A stretch of DNA of 42,668 nt from CAG-791 sp045546175. GTDB taxonomy: Bacteria > Bacillota > Clostridia > Lachnospirales > Lachnospiraceae. Positions within the stretch are counted from its first letter, which is position 1; each line of letters opens with the position of its first letter. The position numbers were made by a program, and so were the translations under genes. Shown in pieces: positions 7,006-16,382 of this stretch. The DNA is taken from the NCBI GenBank assembly GCA_045546175.1, contig JAZQCI010000066.1:1-42668 (forward strand). The letters run 5' to 3'. The notes under the pieces were generated by a model. That model did no database searches, was not told the origin of the DNA, and saw nothing but the letters and a program-made list of their open reading frames with translations.

Positions 7006-8127
7006 TCAGTCGTTCGTGTCTTCGGACTGATCCACAACGGGTTCCTCCGGCATGGAAACATCCTCTTCCGGGATCTCCTCGCCTGTGGGATCACCGATGA
7101 CCTCGCCCTCCATGGGCTCATATCCGCCTCCGGATCCCTCCTCGGTCCCGCTGGCGTTATAGTTTACGGCAAACACGACATCCTTGCCGGCGTCTTCCTT
7201 ATCATCCTTCCATGTGACGGTCATTGACTCCGGATCAAAGGTAAATGTGCCGGTTCCGTCTTCATAGATCGCGCTGCTCGATACGACTTCGCCGAACTCG
7301 TCGAGCTCGACATCCGCCTTGCTTGCGTCCACGTACTCGACGGTCTTTTTCTCAGGATCGTAAGGCGCTTTCATCTGCCATCTCTGTGCCTGTGATCCCT
7401 CGCCTTTTTTCGTTACAGCAATCTCGCAGGTCGCCCCGTCCTCTCCGACTTTGATCTCCATAATCAGGTTCTCATCATTCTGGTCCTTATAAGGACCGGC
7501 CCAGTCCATGGCCATCATCCCGTCGGCGGTTGTGTCTTCATCCTGATTTTGTGACATCACCTGCTGCAGCTGCTCGGTGCGTTCCTGGTCCCATTCAAAT
7601 ACCATTCCCTCCCCTGCGTTCTCCTTGTCATCCTTCCAGGTGATCTTGCTGTCCGCCGAGATCTTAAAGGATCCGGTCCCGTCGGAATAGATATCTTCCT
7701 GGGTAATGTTGTTCTGGGGATCTTCCGCTTCGGGATTATACGACTGCTTAAAGCATACTCCATTCGTGTAGGTGATCACATTGTCCTTGAACCTGCCGTT
7801 TATTTCCCAGGCCTTGTATTCGGTGCCGTCCTCGGATGTGTGTCCCACCGAGATGTGTGCGCCGTCCACTCCGTCCGTCGGCTCGATGAAAAGCGAAAAC
7901 CCGCTGTCCTTATCGGAATAGACGCCGACAAAATTCATGACCGGGTTCTGTGTGTCCTCTTCCTCAGGCACCGCTTCCGCCGCCGGAGCGGCTGTCTCTG
8001 CCACAGGCGCCTCCTGCTCCTGCACCGGCTCCGCTGCCGGCTCGGCTGTGGCGGGTTTCGAACCGCATCCGGTCACGGATACCGCGATTGCCGCCATCAC
8101 TGCTGCAAAAATTCCAAACTTTCTCAT
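7006..8127 (-). CDS. Lipoprotein with two tandem copies of an uncharacterised domain
   Basis: The 373-residue protein has a lipoprotein signal peptide ending VTGC (Cys21), an Ala/Glu/Pro linker to about residue 60, and two related domains, about 61-180 and 203-324. Both repeats end with the same pattern: IYSDGTGSF then ITWKDDKENAG in the first, IYEDGTGTF then VTWKDDKEDAG in the second. A short acidic tail follows. The domains look like all-beta modules; I do not know their ligand. I chose ATG 8125-8127, preceded by GAGGAGGT, over an in-frame start 13 codons earlier that would spoil the signal peptide. It follows the CpXC gene by 31 bp. Confidence 0.85.
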   Translation of the reverse strand: MRKFGIFAAVMAAIAVSVTGCGSKPATAEPAAEPVQEQEAPVAETAAPAAEAVPEEEDTQNPVMNFVGVYSDKDSGFSLFIEPTDGVDGAHISVGHTSEDGTEYKAWEINGRFKDNVITYTNGVCFKQSYNPEAEDPQNNITQEDIYSDGTGSFKISADSKITWKDDKENAGEGMVFEWDQERTEQLQQVMSQNQDEDTTADGMMAMDWAGPYKDQNDENLIMEIKVGEDGATCEIAVTKKGEGSQAQRWQMKAPYDPEKKTVEYVDASKADVELDEFGEVVSSSAIYEDGTGTFTFDPESMTVTWKDDKEDAGKDVVFAVNYNASGTEEGSGGGYEPMEGEVIGDPTGEEIPEEDVSMPEEPVVDQSEDTND

Positions 8128-8158
8128 ATGTACCTCCTCAAAGTACTGCAGGAGAATG

Positions 8159-8833
8159 TTATTCATTTCCTGCGCGATTTACACTGGTCAGGACCCACTG
8201 CATGTCGATGACTTTTGCATCGCCATACCGGTCGATCAGTGCCTTATACCTTTCTCCGACTTCTTTATAGATATCCCCTGGAAGGGAGATCGACGCGAAT
8301 GCGTTTCCTTCCCTCATCAGGGCGAGCCGTCCTTCTCCGCCTTTGTCCTGATAAAAGAGCAGGTCGTCAAACACGGCGTCCGGCCGCGACTCCTGCAGTT
8401 CACTTCCGATCAGAACCTTGCAGATCTCCACGATCCGGTCATCGAGACCCGCCTCGAAGATCGCTATTTTCTCCTGAAGGTCGTAGAGACTTCCGACTAC
8501 CCGGTTCCGATACCCCTTTTTCGCGGCGTCGAATCCCCGCTCCTTCTCCGCCACTCCCAGGCCTTCGTCAAAGGCCGCCAGCGCGTCCTGCATGGCTTTC
8601 TCGCCCGGGGCGTAATAGATCATGATCCTGTTTTCCATCTCATGATAGAGGCAGGGATAGACGACATCGATCGGCTGTCCGCAGGAGGGGCATACCGTTC
8701 TGAAAAGCTCCCCGCTCTTTACCTTGTCCTTCAGGATCGGATCCAGATCCGTATTGACTCTGGGCCAGATCTCAAAATCGTGCTCAGCACCGCATTTCGG
8801 ACATTTTATTCTCTGAATTTCTCTTTCTGACAT
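8159..8833 (-). CDS. CpXC domain protein (zinc-ribbon)
   Basis: The 224-residue protein opens with a CpXC-type domain: CPKCGAEHDFEIW at residues about 10-22, the conserved dPxLKdKVksGELF block, CPSCGQPIDVVYPCLYHEM, and IMIYYAPGE. The two CxxC pairs should bind one zinc ion. The C-terminal half is helical and unassigned. The family is common in Firmicutes and of unknown function. The ATG at 8831-8833 has AGGA six bases upstream. It lies between the Sir2 deacylase (35 bp gap) and the duplicated-domain lipoprotein (31 bp gap), so co-transcription is likely. Confidence 0.85.
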   Translation of the reverse strand: MSEREIQRIKCPKCGAEHDFEIWPRVNTDLDPILKDKVKSGELFRTVCPSCGQPIDVVYPCLYHEMENRIMIYYAPGEKAMQDALAAFDEGLGVAEKERGFDAAKKGYRNRVVGSLYDLQEKIAIFEAGLDDRIVEICKVLIGSELQESRPDAVFDDLLFYQDKGGEGRLALMREGNAFASISLPGDIYKEVGERYKALIDRYGDAKVIDMQWVLTSVNRAGNE

Positions 8834-8868
8834 AATTTTTCCTGTTTCTTTAAGGGGATTTGTCCCTC

Positions 8869-9669
8869 TTAAACGTTAATATGGGAAAACACTTCCCCGA
8901 TGCTCTCGTGGAATGTGAGATCCGCCCATTCCTCCTGCCCTGTCGCATCGCGGTTTACGATGATCAGATAGCCGCCGGTGTAATAGCGGACAAGAGAAGC
9001 GGCCGGATAGACCGTGAGGGACGTCCCTCCGACGATCAGGCAGTCCGCTTTCTGTATCAGCCGCTCCGATCCTTCCCACGCCTGTACGGGAAGGGATTCT
9101 CCGTACAGCGTCACATCGGGACGGATCATTCCGCCGCATGCGCAGTGCGGTACCGCTTCGTCGCTGTCATAAATATAGTCCTCCGGATACTTCTTCCCGC
9201 AGCGGTCGCAGTAGTTTCTGAGGGTCGAACCGTGGATCTCATATACAGTCTTAGAGCCCGCCTTCTGGTGAAGTCCGTCGATATTCTGTGTGATGATGCC
9301 GTCGAGTTTGCCTTTTTCTTCCATCTGCGCCAGCTTTATGTGCGCTCTGTTGGGTTTGCAGTGCCTCGCGTCCATCTTCTGCCTGTAGAACTCGAAGAAG
9401 ACCTTGGGCTCGTGATAGAGACAGCTGCTGCTCAGAAGGTACTCGGGCTCATACCTGTCAAATCTCACATCGTGCTGATTGTACAGTCCGTCCTTGCTCC
9501 TGAAATCGGGGATGCCGCTCTCCGTGGATACCCCGGCCCCTCCGAAAAAGGCGATATGCCGTGAACTCTCGATGATTTCTGAAAGAGCTTCATATTTTTC
9601 TTCCCCTTTCAGGGAACGAAGATATGCGGATTCTCTCCTTCTGTCGGAAAATTTTCCCAAATGCTTCAT
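8869..9669 (-). CDS. cobB: NAD-dependent protein deacylase, Sir2 family
   Basis: Sir2 enzymes remove acyl groups from lysine side chains using NAD+, releasing nicotinamide. The NAD-binding GGAGVSTESGIPDFRS motif is at about residues 40-55, followed by TQNIDGLHQKAG and the catalytic His in EIHGS. A zinc site follows (CDRCGKKYP and CACGG), then the C-terminal GTSLTVYPA and IVNRDAT motifs. The protein is 266 residues, normal length for a bacterial sirtuin. The ATG at 9667-9669 is preceded by GGGAGG. It may be read with the CpXC and lipoprotein genes downstream. The enzyme family is certain, the physiological substrate is not. Confidence 0.95.
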   Translation of the reverse strand: MKHLGKFSDRRRESAYLRSLKGEEKYEALSEIIESSRHIAFFGGAGVSTESGIPDFRSKDGLYNQHDVRFDRYEPEYLLSSSCLYHEPKVFFEFYRQKMDARHCKPNRAHIKLAQMEEKGKLDGIITQNIDGLHQKAGSKTVYEIHGSTLRNYCDRCGKKYPEDYIYDSDEAVPHCACGGMIRPDVTLYGESLPVQAWEGSERLIQKADCLIVGGTSLTVYPAASLVRYYTGGYLIIVNRDATGQEEWADLTFHESIGEVFSHINV

Positions 9670-9743
9670 AAAAACCTCCCTTCATCCTAATAAGTCCAAT
9701 TTGCATAAGTCCGATTTACGGCTGCTGCCGCGGGCGCCGGATC

Positions 9744-10475
9744 TCAATAGGCACTCTCGAGGCTCCCCGAATCGGCCGTCTCGATAATCTCGCCCGACTT
9801 TGCGTTCACATAATCGACGCGGATCCGGTCCGCGTCATTTCCGGTATAGACGTGATACAGCGCTCCGTACATGATCAGTTCATCTGCGGCCTGTCTCTCG
9901 ATAACGCCGATCTCCTCCTCCGTCACTGTCACGGTAAAGATACTGTAATCTTCATTATACTCTATTTTCTCAATAGAGGAACCTCCGCCGGCGCCGATGA
10001 TCTCGGAAATCCCCTTATCCACGGAAGTCCTGAAGTCCCGGATCAGCTCGTCGTGCTGGCTCTTTGTCATCACGATCGTAAGGCTCCCGTTTTCTTCGAG
10101 GGCCACGCTCTTGTAGCCGTTCTTTTCCCTGATCCTGTCGGCCTCCTCCTGTGTCTTTACTTCCTCATAAACAGTGGGGATCACCACCGTGACGGTCTCT
10201 TCCTCCTGCGCATGGGCCGCCTCAGGCTGCGTGCTGCTCTCTTGCGCGCTCACCGCCGCCGGATCGCTCCCGGCCTGACCGACGCTCTTTCCTTCCGAAG
10301 CCGCCTGCTTCCCCTCTTCGCCTCCGGCCTGCGCGCCCGCCTCGGAGACAGCCGCCGTCGATCCTTCCTCCGCCGAGGGGGATACCGCGCATCCTGTCAG
10401 GGCCGTCGCCGCGGCGATACAGAGCAGCGCCCTTTTAAGCCGTATGCTGTTATCTGTCAAAATATCGCGGAACAC
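9744..10475 (-). CDS. Lipoprotein of unknown function
   Basis: A predicted secreted lipoprotein of about 243 residues. The signal peptide reads RLKRALLCIAAATALTGC, with the lipobox Cys at the end. It is followed by a long Ser/Ala/Gln/Glu linker and then a mixed alpha/beta domain starting near VTVVIPTVYEE. No family was recognised. No ATG is available. I propose the GTG at 10473-10475, which has AGGA upstream and starts four bases after the previous gene's stop. A TTG at 10460 or a TTG at 10526 are alternatives. It is paired with another lipoprotein gene just upstream. Confidence 0.75.
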   Translation of the reverse strand: MFRDILTDNSIRLKRALLCIAAATALTGCAVSPSAEEGSTAAVSEAGAQAGGEEGKQAASEGKSVGQAGSDPAAVSAQESSTQPEAAHAQEEETVTVVIPTVYEEVKTQEEADRIREKNGYKSVALEENGSLTIVMTKSQHDELIRDFRTSVDKGISEIIGAGGGSSIEKIEYNEDYSIFTVTVTEEEIGVIERQAADELIMYGALYHVYTGNDADRIRVDYVNAKSGEIIETADSGSLESAY

Positions 10476-10479
10476 GCCG

Positions 10480-11124
10480 CTATTTTTCCTGCTCCTGTGA
10501 AGGTTCAGGTTCCTTTCCTGCTTCAAAACTGTATCCGTTCCTTCCTTCTATGTTCGCGGCGATCCCGCTGCCGGTATCTGCCGCCGCTTTATAAGTCTCT
10601 TCCGTAGCTTCCGTGTACTGCGTCCCCTCAGGGTACTCCAGGAACACGTAGCAGAATCCTTTTTCCTCACTCCTGAGCATCCCGACGTAGCCGGAATTCT
10701 CCATCCCCCGCTCTTCCGGGTATGTTTCATTGACCACGATCGAATAGATCAGGCCGCCGATTCCTTCCGTGGCGTGCATGCTGCTGTTCTCCACTATGGC
10801 CAGCGCGTATCTTCCCGTCTCCGGCTCCTGAAAATAGTGATAGCTCACGCCGTCGCCCCACTCCTCGGGAGGAGTCAGGCGAAAGAACTGCGTGCAGACG
10901 GCTCCGTCCTCAAAGAACAGGTCGGTCGACGCCCTTGCCTCTTCCTCTTCCGATACTTCCTTCTCCGAGTCGGTTCCGAGCTCGTCCTCAGGGGCCTGTT
11001 CGGATACCTGATCGGAGGAAGAGGCGGCCTCCGCATTATTCTCTTTATTGTCCCTGCCGCAGCCTGACAGCATCACCGCAAGGCAAAATGCCGCCGTCAC
11101 TGCGGTTACTCTAAGCCTGTGCAT
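10480..11124 (-). CDS. Lipoprotein of unknown function
   Basis: A 214-residue predicted lipoprotein. The signal peptide ends LSGC (Cys22 from the chosen start). An acidic linker of about 45 residues rich in Glu, Ser and Asp follows, then a domain containing FRLTPPEEWGDGVSYHYF and LAIVENSS, and a C-terminal EPEPSQEQEK. I chose the ATG at 11122-11124 since GGAGAG lies five bases upstream; an ATG five codons earlier is also possible. Its stop is four bases before the proposed start of the next lipoprotein, so the two are probably co-translated. The function is unknown. Confidence 0.75.
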   Translation of the reverse strand: MHRLRVTAVTAAFCLAVMLSGCGRDNKENNAEAASSSDQVSEQAPEDELGTDSEKEVSEEEEARASTDLFFEDGAVCTQFFRLTPPEEWGDGVSYHYFQEPETGRYALAIVENSSMHATEGIGGLIYSIVVNETYPEERGMENSGYVGMLRSEEKGFCYVFLEYPEGTQYTEATEETYKAAADTGSGIAANIEGRNGYSFEAGKEPEPSQEQEK

Positions 11125-11353
11125 ACGATCTCTCCACATCTCCGGCTCCGGTCTCCGCTATGATTCATATCCTACCACCGAAAAATCGAAATTTCCACCT
11201 TCTATAGAGGCGGGTGAACTATAGTGGCGGGGAAAATCCCACCTGTATTATACCCTCATATCGCTCCGGAATCCAGAAAAAGGCTTATCGCTGTCCGATC
11301 GGTCCGGAGAGCCGTCACGTCAATACGCACCGCCGGCAGATCGCAGCATATAG

Positions 11354-11386
11354 CGAAAACCGCGGAGCAGTCTGTCTGCTCCGCGG
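11354..11386 (-). terminator. Terminator of the PIN-like gene
   Basis: A perfect 11-bp GC-rich stem (CCGCGGAGCAG) with a five-base loop starts about 27 bp after the stop codon at 11413. On the minus strand it is followed only by TTTTC, so termination may be incomplete. The rest of 11125-11412 holds no gene. A TATAAT on the minus strand at 11247-11252 could be the -10 of the lipoprotein pair, but no convincing -35 is seen. Confidence 0.6.
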
Positions 11387-11412
11387 CTCATGCTGCCGTC
11401 CGATTTTCTTTT

Positions 11413-12858
11413 TTACATCTGGTTAAGTGCTTTTACATAAGGCTTAAGCATAAAATAATACCTGCGGCCTTTTTCCTTGCCATAATGCTTGAGCAGCGCG
11501 TAGCGCAGCGAATTGAGATTCTTTCTCTTGTTCTCGGCACCGAGAAGGAAAGCGGCGAATTCGCTGATATTCTCCTCGGTGAGCGCCTCCGCGGGCTCAT
11601 CGCTGTGTCTGAAGATCAGGGCGCAGTAGTAAAGGAATTTTTCTTCCTTGTCCCAGTCCTTCTTTTCGATGCTCAGTGCGCCGGATTTGAGAGACAGATA
11701 TACGTCCTTGCCGTTATCCCCGTAGAACTGGATCAGCTGATTGTGCAGTTCGGCGAGGTTGTCCATGCCAATGCAGTTGACGATCGCGGTGATCTCTTCC
11801 TGATCGGGGACAAACTCTTCACTCTGCTGAGTGATGTGATCCTCATCAAAAGCCTGCTCCTCAGACTTGTCTGTCAGGCTGTCCGATGCATTTTCATCAG
11901 GCTCTTTTTCAGCTTCCCGGTCCGCTTCTTCTCCGGGCTCTTCGCCGAATTCGTCGGCTTCTGCGTCCTCGGTCTTCTCAAAAGACGCGTCAGGCTCATG
12001 ATTCACGGGTTCGCTGTCCGATTCCGTCTCCTCTTCCTCATGAACCGCGGAAATCTCATCGGAATCATCATCTTCCGAGTCCTCATCATCGGAATCATCG
12101 TCTTCAGATTCATCCTCGTCAGAATCGTCGTCGTCAGATTCATCGTCGTCAGATTCATCGTCATCGGAATCATCCTCATCGGAATCGCCCTCATCGGAAT
12201 CGTCGTCGTCGGAATCCTCGTCGTCGAGATCATCATCGGAAGCGAAATCCTCTTCAGAGGAAACCTCTTCCTCGTCTTCTCCCGACTCATCGATAAGATC
12301 GTCATCCTCTTCGTAATCGGGCTCCGGCTGCTCGTGTGAATACTCTGCGGATTCCTCCGTGCCGTGAGGCAGCGGTTCCTCTTCGGTATACACTTCTGCG
12401 CCGGCCGCGTCTGCTCCGGGCATCTTCATTAATTTGTGAAGGATCGCGCTCACTTCCGCCGCGACATCCGCTCTGGCAGGTGTCCCTCTTCTGCGGCTGC
12501 CGGTACGGCTGTCCTTACCGGCAATCCTCTTTACGGAATACTCTTTTCGTCTCCAATACTTCACCGCCGCGTCGTATCCCGTGTCATTGGTCACGATGAT
12601 GAATTCGTCACCCGGATTTCCTGCAATGAGAAAACCCAGTTCCGTGCAGAGCTGGAAGTCAAGGGCGTTTGTTCCCTCATAGCATTTAATAAAAGTGACT
12701 ATTCTGTCTGATTCCTTGAGCTTGATGAGACTGTCATAGCTCATATGGGGGCTGTTCTTCGTATAAAAGACGATCAGCTTCGCCATGTCCGCCGGAAGGT
12801 CCAGCAGCGGAATCCAGAAATCTCCGACATTTTCGCTGTCGATCAAATAGTGTTTCAT
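11413..12858 (-). CDS. PIN/NYN-like domain protein with a long Ser-Asp-Glu repeat
   Basis: A 481-residue protein. Residues 1-115 form a PIN/NYN-like nuclease fold. The N-terminal strand is LIDSENVG (Asp7, Glu9), followed by FYTKNSPHMS, NALDFQL (Asp67) and FIIVTNDTGYDAA (Asp92, Asp96), giving the spaced acidic residues that bind metal in these RNases. Residues about 150-320 are extremely acidic, with a core of repeated D/S/E units such as DSDEDDSDDDES. The C-terminal about 120 residues are helical (DQEEITAIVNCIG onward) and end KPYVKALNQM. The ATG at 12856-12858 has AGGAGA upstream. It is a single-gene unit. RNA cleavage is inferred from the fold; the target is unknown. Confidence 0.8.
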   Translation of the reverse strand: MKHYLIDSENVGDFWIPLLDLPADMAKLIVFYTKNSPHMSYDSLIKLKESDRIVTFIKCYEGTNALDFQLCTELGFLIAGNPGDEFIIVTNDTGYDAAVKYWRRKEYSVKRIAGKDSRTGSRRRGTPARADVAAEVSAILHKLMKMPGADAAGAEVYTEEEPLPHGTEESAEYSHEQPEPDYEEDDDLIDESGEDEEEVSSEEDFASDDDLDDEDSDDDDSDEGDSDEDDSDDDESDDDESDDDDSDEDESEDDDSDDEDSEDDDSDEISAVHEEEETESDSEPVNHEPDASFEKTEDAEADEFGEEPGEEADREAEKEPDENASDSLTDKSEEQAFDEDHITQQSEEFVPDQEEITAIVNCIGMDNLAELHNQLIQFYGDNGKDVYLSLKSGALSIEKKDWDKEEKFLYYCALIFRHSDEPAEALTEENISEFAAFLLGAENKRKNLNSLRYALLKHYGKEKGRRYYFMLKPYVKALNQM

Positions 12859-12888
12859 ATAAGTCTCCTGATCGGTCGGCACGCATGC

Positions 12889-12918
12889 ATTATAACCCGA
12901 ATGAGGAGCGACATGCAA
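12889..12918 (-). promoter_or_regulatory. Promoter of the PIN-like gene
   Basis: Minus strand: TTGCAT, an 18-bp spacer and a perfect TATAAT, 31 bp before the chosen ATG. The -10 is excellent, the -35 only moderate. Confidence 0.65.
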
Positions 12919-12982
12919 GTATCCGTGAGGTCAACATGGACCGCAGCGCCGCAAAAATATGTCGCAAAAAAATCTGACAGCA

Positions 12983-13011
12983 TTCAACTTATTTGTTAAT
13001 AGTGCTATAAT
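12983..13011 (+). promoter_or_regulatory. Likely promoter of the dha operon
   Basis: A perfect TATAAT at 13006-13011 with a weak TTCAAC 17 bp upstream. The leader to the dhaL ATG is about 90 bp and holds a small hairpin GCCGC-AAAT-GCGGC at 13062-13075, just before the ribosome binding site GGGAGGT. A second TATAAT at 13080-13085 lacks a -35 and is too close to the gene. Confidence 0.55.
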
Positions 13012-13106
13012 TTGTGTGAAATACCGTTGGATTCATTGGGGTGGATCCGGCAGTGATTTCCGGCCGCAAATGCGGCTCCTATAATGTGTCCGGGAGGTAA
13101 CAGTTT

Positions 13107-13730
13107 ATGGCATCAAAAATTTATCAGTGTATCGAAACAATCGGCAACCGCATCATTGAGCAGAAGGAATTCCTTACCGAGCTCGACCGCGAGATCGGCG
13201 ATGCGGACCACGGGATCAACATGGCCAGAGGCTTTACAGAGGTGCTGGCAGTTCTTCCCAAGGACAGCGACAATATCGGCGAAGTCCTCAAGAAGACAGG
13301 CATGACGCTCCTCTCCAAGGTCGGCGGCGCATCCGGCCCCCTTTACGGCACGGCTTACATGCAGGCAGGAAAGGTCCTTGCCGGCAAGACTTCCCTCTCC
13401 CCTGAGGACGGGAAGGCCGTCTTCGAAGCGGTGATCGCGGGCATCCAGAAGCGCGGCAAAGCCGTCAAGGGCGAGAAGACCATGCTCGACGCCATCATCC
13501 CCGCTTATGAAGCCTACACATCCGCTTTAGACGGTGGCGCTTCCGTAGGCGACGCGCTCGACGCCATGTGCAAGGCCGCGGAAGAAGGCGTGGAATTCAC
13601 CAAGACGATCATCGCCACCAAGGGACGCGCAAGCTATCTGGGCGAGCGCAGTATCGGCCATCAGGATCCCGGCGCCACTTCCGCCACATATACGCTGGAG
13701 TGCATCCGCGATTTCGTAAAAGGTATTTGA
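13107..13730 (+). CDS. dhaL: PTS-dependent dihydroxyacetone kinase, ADP-binding subunit DhaL
   Basis: DhaL keeps a tightly bound ADP that is rephosphorylated by DhaM and passes its phosphate to dihydroxyacetone on DhaK. The 207-residue protein shows the Mg-ADP site LDREIGDADHGINM (Asp27, Asp32, Asp34). Further family blocks are KVGGASGPLYGTAYM, EKTMLDAIIPA, RASYLGERSIGHQDPGATS and the C-terminal LECIRDFV. The ATG at 13107 has GGGAGGT upstream. It is the first gene of a plus-strand dhaL-dhaM-dhaK operon; the usual order in other bacteria begins with dhaK. Confidence 0.96.
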   Translation: MASKIYQCIETIGNRIIEQKEFLTELDREIGDADHGINMARGFTEVLAVLPKDSDNIGEVLKKTGMTLLSKVGGASGPLYGTAYMQAGKVLAGKTSLSPEDGKAVFEAVIAGIQKRGKAVKGEKTMLDAIIPAYEAYTSALDGGASVGDALDAMCKAAEEGVEFTKTIIATKGRASYLGERSIGHQDPGATSATYTLECIRDFVKGI

Positions 13731-13746
13731 GTGAGGGTTTTGGATC

Positions 13747-14136
13747 ATGGTAGGAATTGTTATCGTATCACACAGCGCGAAGGTAGCTGAGGGGATTTAT
13801 GACCTCGTCATGCAGATGGCCTCCGAGAACGATCACATCATTCCCGCCGGCGGCCTCGAAGACGGTTCTATAGGAACCGACGCTTTCAAGATCCAGGCGG
13901 CGATCGAGAGTGCGGACACCGGCGACGGCGTCGCCGTACTTGCCGATCTGGGGAGCGGGATCATGAGCGCCGAGATGGCCATCGAGATGCTGGACGAAGA
14001 TATAAAAGTGCGCATCGCCGACGCCCCTGTGCTTGAGGGCGCGGTCAGCGCGGCTGTCACATCTACGTCGGGCGCTTCTCTTGACGAAGTCATCGAGGCA
14101 GCTGAGGAAGCGAGGACGGCTTCCAAGCTCAGCTGA
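13747..14136 (+). CDS. dhaM: Dihydroxyacetone kinase phosphotransferase subunit DhaM (EIIA-like)
   Basis: DhaM accepts phosphate from HPr and hands it to ADP on DhaL. The 129-residue protein is a single EIIA-mannose-like domain, as in Lactococcus, not the three-domain form of E. coli. The phosphorylated histidine is His9 in GIVIVSHSAKVAEG. Other family segments are PAGGLEDGSIGTDAFKI, VLADLGSGIMSAEMAIEM and DAPVLEGAVSAAV. The gene starts 16 bp after dhaL with GAGGG upstream of its ATG. General PTS proteins EI and HPr must be encoded elsewhere. Confidence 0.95.
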   Translation: MVGIVIVSHSAKVAEGIYDLVMQMASENDHIIPAGGLEDGSIGTDAFKIQAAIESADTGDGVAVLADLGSGIMSAEMAIEMLDEDIKVRIADAPVLEGAVSAAVTSTSGASLDEVIEAAEEARTASKLS

Positions 14137-14169
14137 CATCCGCTCTCTCATTACAGTGTCGTAAACAGG

Positions 14170-14224
14170 TCAAAAGAGTGCATTTGCAGTATTCAATTGT
14201 GGGGAATTGATGCTGTCAGCATAA
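14170..14224 (+). promoter_or_regulatory. Inverted repeats in the dhaM-dhaK gap
   Basis: The 128-bp gap between dhaM and dhaK holds nested inverted repeats: TCAATT (14193-14198) with AATTGA (14205-14210), and an outer GCATTT with AAATGC. They could form an RNA hairpin or an operator giving dhaK its own level of expression. No T-run follows, so it is not a classic terminator. Confidence 0.35.
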
Positions 14225-14264
14225 ATGCGAAAAACCAAACACTTTTTTCACAGGAGGTATCCAA

Positions 14265-15263
<999 letters not shown>

Positions 15264-15330
15264 TCGCTCTGCTGTTTTTTTGTACGCAGCGCGGACGCGC
15301 AAGCTGCTCCGCCGATCTATAAGTAAAACA

Positions 15331-15362
15331 ATGAGGCCGGCATCTTGTTTGCTGGCCTCATC
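15331..15362 (+). terminator. Hairpin after dhaK
   Basis: A 12-bp stem ATGAGGCCGGCA/TGCTGGCCTCAT with one G-U pair and a short loop, 68 bp after the dhaK stop. It lacks a long T-run on the plus strand, so it may be a weak terminator or an mRNA end-protecting hairpin. Confidence 0.5.
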
Positions 15363-15416
15363 TGTGATATATATCTCTTGGCACCATTCATCTATGTTCG
15401 AACGAAAGAATTGACT

Positions 15417-16382
15417 ATGGACATACAATACCTGCTTTTGCTCCAGCAGCTCAGGAACTCCGCGGGCGGCTGGCTCACATCTCTGATGATGCTTGTTTCC
15501 CACATGGCGACGGTCGGATGCCTGGTCGTATGCGTCGTGATCTACTGGGGAATCAACAGGCGGCTGGGATACTGGCTCGTCTCAAACTGTATCAGCAGTC
15601 TGTTTTTTAACAACGTGATCAAGCTGACCGTCTGTGTCTACCGGCCCTGGATCCGGTATCCGCAGCTGCAGCCGTACCAGGGCGCCATAGAAAGCGCCAC
15701 CGGATATTCCTTCCCCAGCGGCCATACCCAGACCGCGACCTCGTTTTACGGTTCCATCGCGACCCGGTACGGAAAACAGAAAAAGGGACTGGCCGCGTTT
15801 TGTGTCGCAATGATCCTCCTGACGGGATTTTCCCGAAACTTTTTGGGCGTCCACACGCCGCAGGACGTTCTGTTCGCCATGGCGCTTTCAGCGATCCTTG
15901 TGTACTTCAATACCCGTCTCTTTGAGAAGATTGACAGGCATCCGTCCTTTCTGCCGAAATTTCTTCTGTTCGGCTGCATTGCCGCCGTGCTGTGCATTCT
16001 CTATTTTGCCCTGAAATCCTATCCGATGGACTATGTGAACGGGGTGCCCATCGTCGATCCCGCCAAGATGAAGAATGACGGATACATGATCGCGGGCGCC
16101 TGTATCGGCATCCTGACGGGCACTTACCTCGAAGTGCGCTATGTAAAGTTTGAGACGGACGGCAGTATCCTGCAGAGGATCATTCGCGTGGCGATGGGCA
16201 TTCCCGTTATCGCGCTGTTCCTGCGGGGGGTCAAGAATTCCATCTATGCCCTGATCGGACCTGCGGCGGGACATGTGGTCGTCTTTGCCCTGATGAGTTT
16301 TTACATTATCTTTGTCTATCCCGCGCTCTTTACGGCAGTGAGGAGACGCCTTTTAAAGAAAAACGAGACCGCCGGAGATTAG
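15417..16382 (+). CDS. PAP2-family membrane phosphatase
   Basis: The 321-residue protein has several transmembrane segments and the PAP2 phosphatase signature in order: KLTVCVYRPWIR (KxxxxxxRP), YSFPSGHTQTAT (PSGH) and GFSRNFLGVHTPQDV (SRxxxxxHxxxD). The catalytic histidines are therefore intact. Such enzymes dephosphorylate lipid phosphates such as undecaprenyl pyrophosphate or phosphatidic acid. After the catalytic core there are four or five more hydrophobic segments, making this a longer subgroup. I chose the ATG at 15417, where MDIQYLLLLQQL begins the domain; the ribosome binding site is weak (GAAAGA). It converges on the DUF2752 gene with stop codons overlapping by four bases. Confidence 0.9.
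   Translation: MDIQYLLLLQQLRNSAGGWLTSLMMLVSHMATVGCLVVCVVIYWGINRRLGYWLVSNCISSLFFNNVIKLTVCVYRPWIRYPQLQPYQGAIESATGYSFPSGHTQTATSFYGSIATRYGKQKKGLAAFCVAMILLTGFSRNFLGVHTPQDVLFAMALSAILVYFNTRLFEKIDRHPSFLPKFLLFGCIAAVLCILYFALKSYPMDYVNGVPIVDPAKMKNDGYMIAGACIGILTGTYLEVRYVKFETDGSILQRIIRVAMGIPVIALFLRGVKNSIYALIGPAAGHVVVFALMSFYIIFVYPALFTAVRRRLLKKNETAGD

Noticed and set aside
11224..12339. 371-codon plus-strand frame with repeated hydrophobic residues at its end
   Set aside because: The repetitive Ile/Val/Arg peptide is the reverse reading of the acidic Ser-Asp repeat of the PIN-like gene.
13062..13085. Hairpin and second TATAAT just before dhaL as a riboswitch or promoter
   Set aside because: The hairpin is five base pairs, no known riboswitch features are present, and the TATAAT has no -35.
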